Part shown: in pieces, positions 6,386 through 7,576 of the stretch
Layout of the letters: each line of letters opens with the position of its first letter
Position numbering within the stretch: the stretch's first letter is position 1
Assembly (NCBI GenBank): GCA_029259875.1
Contig: JAJDEK010000150.1
Coordinates: 1-7,576, forward strand
DNA: 7,576 bases
Direction of reading: 5' to 3'
Source: Planctomycetaceae bacterium
Lineage (GTDB): Bacteria > Planctomycetota > Planctomycetia > Planctomycetales > Planctomycetaceae
Notes under the pieces: generated by a model
What the model saw: the letters and a program-made list of their open reading frames with translations, nothing else
Told to the model about the DNA's origin: nothing
The model's database searches: none
Program-made: the position numbers and the translations under genes

Positions 6386-6493
6386 ATGTCAATCGACAAC
6401 TCAAACTTCACCAAAACATCCGCAATAATCACAGATTGTTTTTTGAGGGACTCTGAGTATGCAGAACTGAAAAAAACATGCAGACTCCTTTGA
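6386..6493 (+). CDS. possible 35-residue small protein
   Basis: The frame runs from ATG 6386 to TGA 6491-6493. AAGGGA (6375-6380) lies five bases before the ATG and is an acceptable ribosome site. The predicted peptide starts MSIDNSNFTK and ends in a Lys/Arg-containing tail with two Cys (residues 18 and 32). It has no membrane segment or known motif. Only the plausible ribosome site and the promoter-like pair upstream favour it; ORFs this short are common by chance. Confidence 0.2.
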   Translation: MSIDNSNFTKTSAIITDCFLRDSEYAELKKTCRLL

Positions 6494-6503
6494 TACATAA
6501 ACT

Positions 6504-6520
6504 TTACCATTCTTTGGTAA
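6504..6520 (+). repeat. small hairpin TTACCA/TGGTAA
   Basis: TTACCA (6504-6509) and TGGTAA (6515-6520) form a perfect six-base stem with a TTCTT loop. It has few G-C pairs and no T-run. It could be an operator half-site pair or chance. Confidence 0.3.
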
Positions 6521-6625
6521 CTAGCAAGATAAAAGCGGATCAATTGCTAAAACTGGTTCTCTGCATTTTCAACGGTGAACATGTCTGCTGAAGATTACGA
6601 TATACAAAGATATCAATCTATAGTG

Positions 6626-6643
6626 TAAGGAGACACCTCCTTA
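6626..6643 (+). promoter_or_regulatory. hairpin containing a perfect Shine-Dalgarno sequence
   Basis: TAAGGAG (6626-6632) and CTCCTTA (6637-6643) form a seven-base-pair stem with an ACAC loop, 31 bases before the lipoprotein start codon. The TCCTT arm (6638-6642) is also complementary to AAGGA (6664-6668), the gene's own ribosome site. The leader could therefore fold in two exclusive ways, one leaving the ribosome site free. This is a structural inference and depends on the transcript starting upstream of 6626. Confidence 0.4.
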
Positions 6644-6662
6644 ATTACGGTATTAAGATGCG

Positions 6663-6668
6663 AAAGGA
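6663..6668 (+). promoter_or_regulatory. Shine-Dalgarno site of the lipoprotein gene
   Basis: AAAGGA lies six bases before GTG 6675. An in-frame stop at 6654-6656 and the lack of any in-frame ATG nearby leave GTG 6675 as the start. Confidence 0.65.
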
Positions 6669-6674
6669 TTCCTC

Positions 6675-7576
6675 GTGCCATCAGCTCTGAGCATTCGAAT
6701 TTCATGTTGCCTGATTTTGGCCAGTGTTCTCAATGGCTGCGCAGCCGTGAATAGTATCGCGCTCATTCCGCAACGTATTGGTGAGAAATGGACGTATCGA
6801 TCTAAGATTGCGCACGAAAAACAACTCGATAAAGCGGCCGTTCATCAAGCTAAATTAGAAGATCTTGAAGATGAACGAGTTACACTTGATATTTCACGTG
6901 ATGTATTACTCGAGAAGCGTCGTTTAGCCCGCGAAACGCTTAGAGCACAAGAAGAGGCGGAGAGAGACTTATTAATTGCAGAAGCAGAATTACAACAGGA
7001 AGTGGTTCAGCCTCGGTACAAGGAAAAACTTAAAACGGACTTAGGTTTGGAGTTTGACCAGCGAATGCGATTAGGGCAACTCCAAGTCAATCTACCTTTG
7101 CTTGAAGAGAAAATGAAATCCTGGAAAGAAGAACAAGCATCGATACAGAAAAATTTCAATTTACAAAATAAGGAATGGCGTGATAAGCGCGTTCGAGATC
7201 TCTTAGATAGTGGTGATACCAAAGGCGCAGCAGAACTTTTGAAGGCAGATTGTACAAGACCACTCACAGAAAAAAATCTGGAAGAAAGAAACCTTGAAGA
7301 ACCACCGCAGATGGCCATATTACCAACCGAGATTCCTTTAATGTTACCTGTGACACTTGACTTGGAGATTCAGCGACCAACATTTCGCCAAACAAGAGTC
7401 AGTCGCGTACCGATACCTGTTAAACAATGCGAAGAGCGAAACCTTGAAGATGGTTGTTTAGAGTGTTGTGATAAGTGTATTCCCGCAGGCAACGAGAAAA
7501 AAATGTCATTTGCACCGCCTGCCGTTTATAAGTCTGCCCTGAATGACTCTCTATTTGAGTCAATTGATAGTGAGGG
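6675..7576 (+). CDS. uncharacterised lipoprotein with charged helical region and Cys cluster (3' truncated)
   Basis: An open frame runs from GTG 6675 to the window end without a stop, giving 300 complete codons; the C-terminus lies outside. The N-terminus is a lipoprotein signal: Arg8, a hydrophobic run (LILASVL) and a lipobox LNGC, with Cys22 as the likely lipidated residue. Residues about 40-185 are rich in Glu, Lys, Arg, Gln and Leu and look like a long helical or coiled-coil region. A proline-rich stretch (about 208-250) follows, then a cysteine cluster C-x2-C-C-x2-C (Cys261, 264, 265, 268) that could bind metal or form disulfides. EERNLE occurs at 203-208 and 253-258. The protein should sit on the periplasmic side of a membrane. 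I recognise no family. TolC-type channels also have long helices, but no TolC motif is evident. Confidence 0.8.
   Translation, partial: MPSALSIRISCCLILASVLNGCAAVNSIALIPQRIGEKWTYRSKIAHEKQLDKAAVHQAKLEDLEDERVTLDISRDVLLEKRRLARETLRAQEEAERDLLIAEAELQQEVVQPRYKEKLKTDLGLEFDQRMRLGQLQVNLPLLEEKMKSWKEEQASIQKNFNLQNKEWRDKRVRDLLDSGDTKGAAELLKADCTRPLTEKNLEERNLEEPPQMAILPTEIPLMLPVTLDLEIQRPTFRQTRVSRVPIPVKQCEERNLEDGCLECCDKCIPAGNEKKMSFAPPAVYKSALNDSLFESIDSE
7281..7450 (+). repeat. 20-bp near-identical direct repeat inside the lipoprotein gene
   Basis: Bases 7281-7300 and 7431-7450 match at 18 of 20 positions and are exactly 150 bp (50 codons) apart in the same frame. Both encode EERNLE followed by an acidic residue. 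The flanking sequences do not obviously repeat, so this is a short motif repeat and not a full 50-residue duplication. Confidence 0.6.

Larger units (their letters stand above)
5984..6674. other. 691-bp divergent AT-rich spacer
   Basis: This stretch separates gmhA (minus) from the lipoprotein gene (plus) and must contain both promoters. No long ORF is visible on either strand. It holds a 5-bp inverted repeat GGAGT/ACTCC (6019-6036), a direct repeat CTCCAAAA (5992-5999 and 6033-6040), a 12-bp direct repeat (6148-6159 and 6347-6358), a GC-rich hairpin (6271-6294), a promoter-like pair (6313-6340), an A7/T7 hairpin (6345-6368), a possible 35-codon ORF (6386-6493), a TTACCA/TGGTAA hairpin (6504-6520) and an SD-containing hairpin (6626-6643). 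The density of small structures may mean a small RNA or a regulated leader, but AT-rich spacers also produce such repeats by chance. Confidence 0.6.

Noticed and set aside
6619..6624. TATAGT as the -10 element for the lipoprotein gene
   Set aside because: The matching -35 (TTACGA, 18 bases upstream) is poor, and a start near 6631 would fall inside the SD hairpin.
6658..6690. ATG 6658 as a start or 10-codon leader peptide overlapping the lipoprotein start
   Set aside because: It stops after ten codons in another frame, has no ribosome site of its own and shows no attenuator-type codon run.
7007..7318. 103-codon minus-strand frame opposite the lipoprotein gene
   Set aside because: It is Ser/Phe-rich, as expected for the complement of a Glu/Lys-rich coding region. 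The plus-strand frame has a lipobox, a ribosome site and no stop over 900 bases.
1..7576. Mobile element, prophage, CRISPR array or toxin-antitoxin locus
   Set aside because: There are no transposase or integrase motifs, regularly spaced repeats, terminal inverted repeats, tRNA attachment site or toxin-like gene pair.

Overview
The window looks like chromosomal DNA from a Gram-negative-type bacterium, most likely a planctomycete (Planctomycetales, perhaps Gimesia-like). The reasons are indirect: a signal-peptide-bearing SAM methyltransferase of a kind I associate with planctomycetes, a large soluble hybrid histidine kinase, heptose-precursor genes, a lipoprotein, moderate-to-low GC and long intergenic spaces. 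This placement is an inference, not something the sequence proves. I see no insertion sequence, integrase, CRISPR array, tRNA or rRNA.

Layout. Bases 1-186 are the 3' end of an unrecognised plus-strand gene. Next come a small Trm112/UPF0434-like protein (306-536) and, 37 bp later, a class I SAM-dependent methyltransferase with an export signal (574-1377). A 423-bp spacer follows, holding a 14-bp perfect palindrome, a weak hairpin, a possible 57-residue one-helix membrane protein and a weak promoter candidate. The 987-residue hybrid histidine kinase (1801-4764) has the order pseudo-receiver, PAS, PAS, GAF, HisKA, HATPase, receiver. It converges with a minus-strand two-gene operon, gmhA (5983-5390) then gmhB (5378-4788), which encodes two steps of ADP-heptose precursor synthesis. 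A 691-bp AT-rich divergent spacer (5984-6674) carries several inverted and direct repeats and two short possible ORFs. The last gene (6675 to beyond the window end) starts with GTG and encodes a lipoprotein with a long charged helical region, a proline-rich stretch and a C-x2-C-C-x2-C cluster. I recognise no family for it.

How the genes may work together. GmhA and GmhB are the best-supported functional unit: they convert sedoheptulose 7-phosphate towards D-glycero-D-manno-heptose 1-phosphate, with the intervening HldE-type kinase encoded elsewhere. The Trm112-like gene sits just upstream of a methyltransferase, which recalls the known role of Trm112 as a methyltransferase activator, but the signal peptide would place the two proteins in different compartments. 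The kinase has no adjacent response regulator. Its C-terminal receiver suggests a phosphorelay through an unlinked phosphotransfer protein.

No clear new multi-gene system is visible. The observations most worth a second look are the degenerate N-terminal receiver of the kinase, the CxC/HxH signature in its GAF domain, the exported methyltransferase, the structured spacer 5984-6674, and the Cys-cluster lipoprotein with an SD-like hairpin in its leader.
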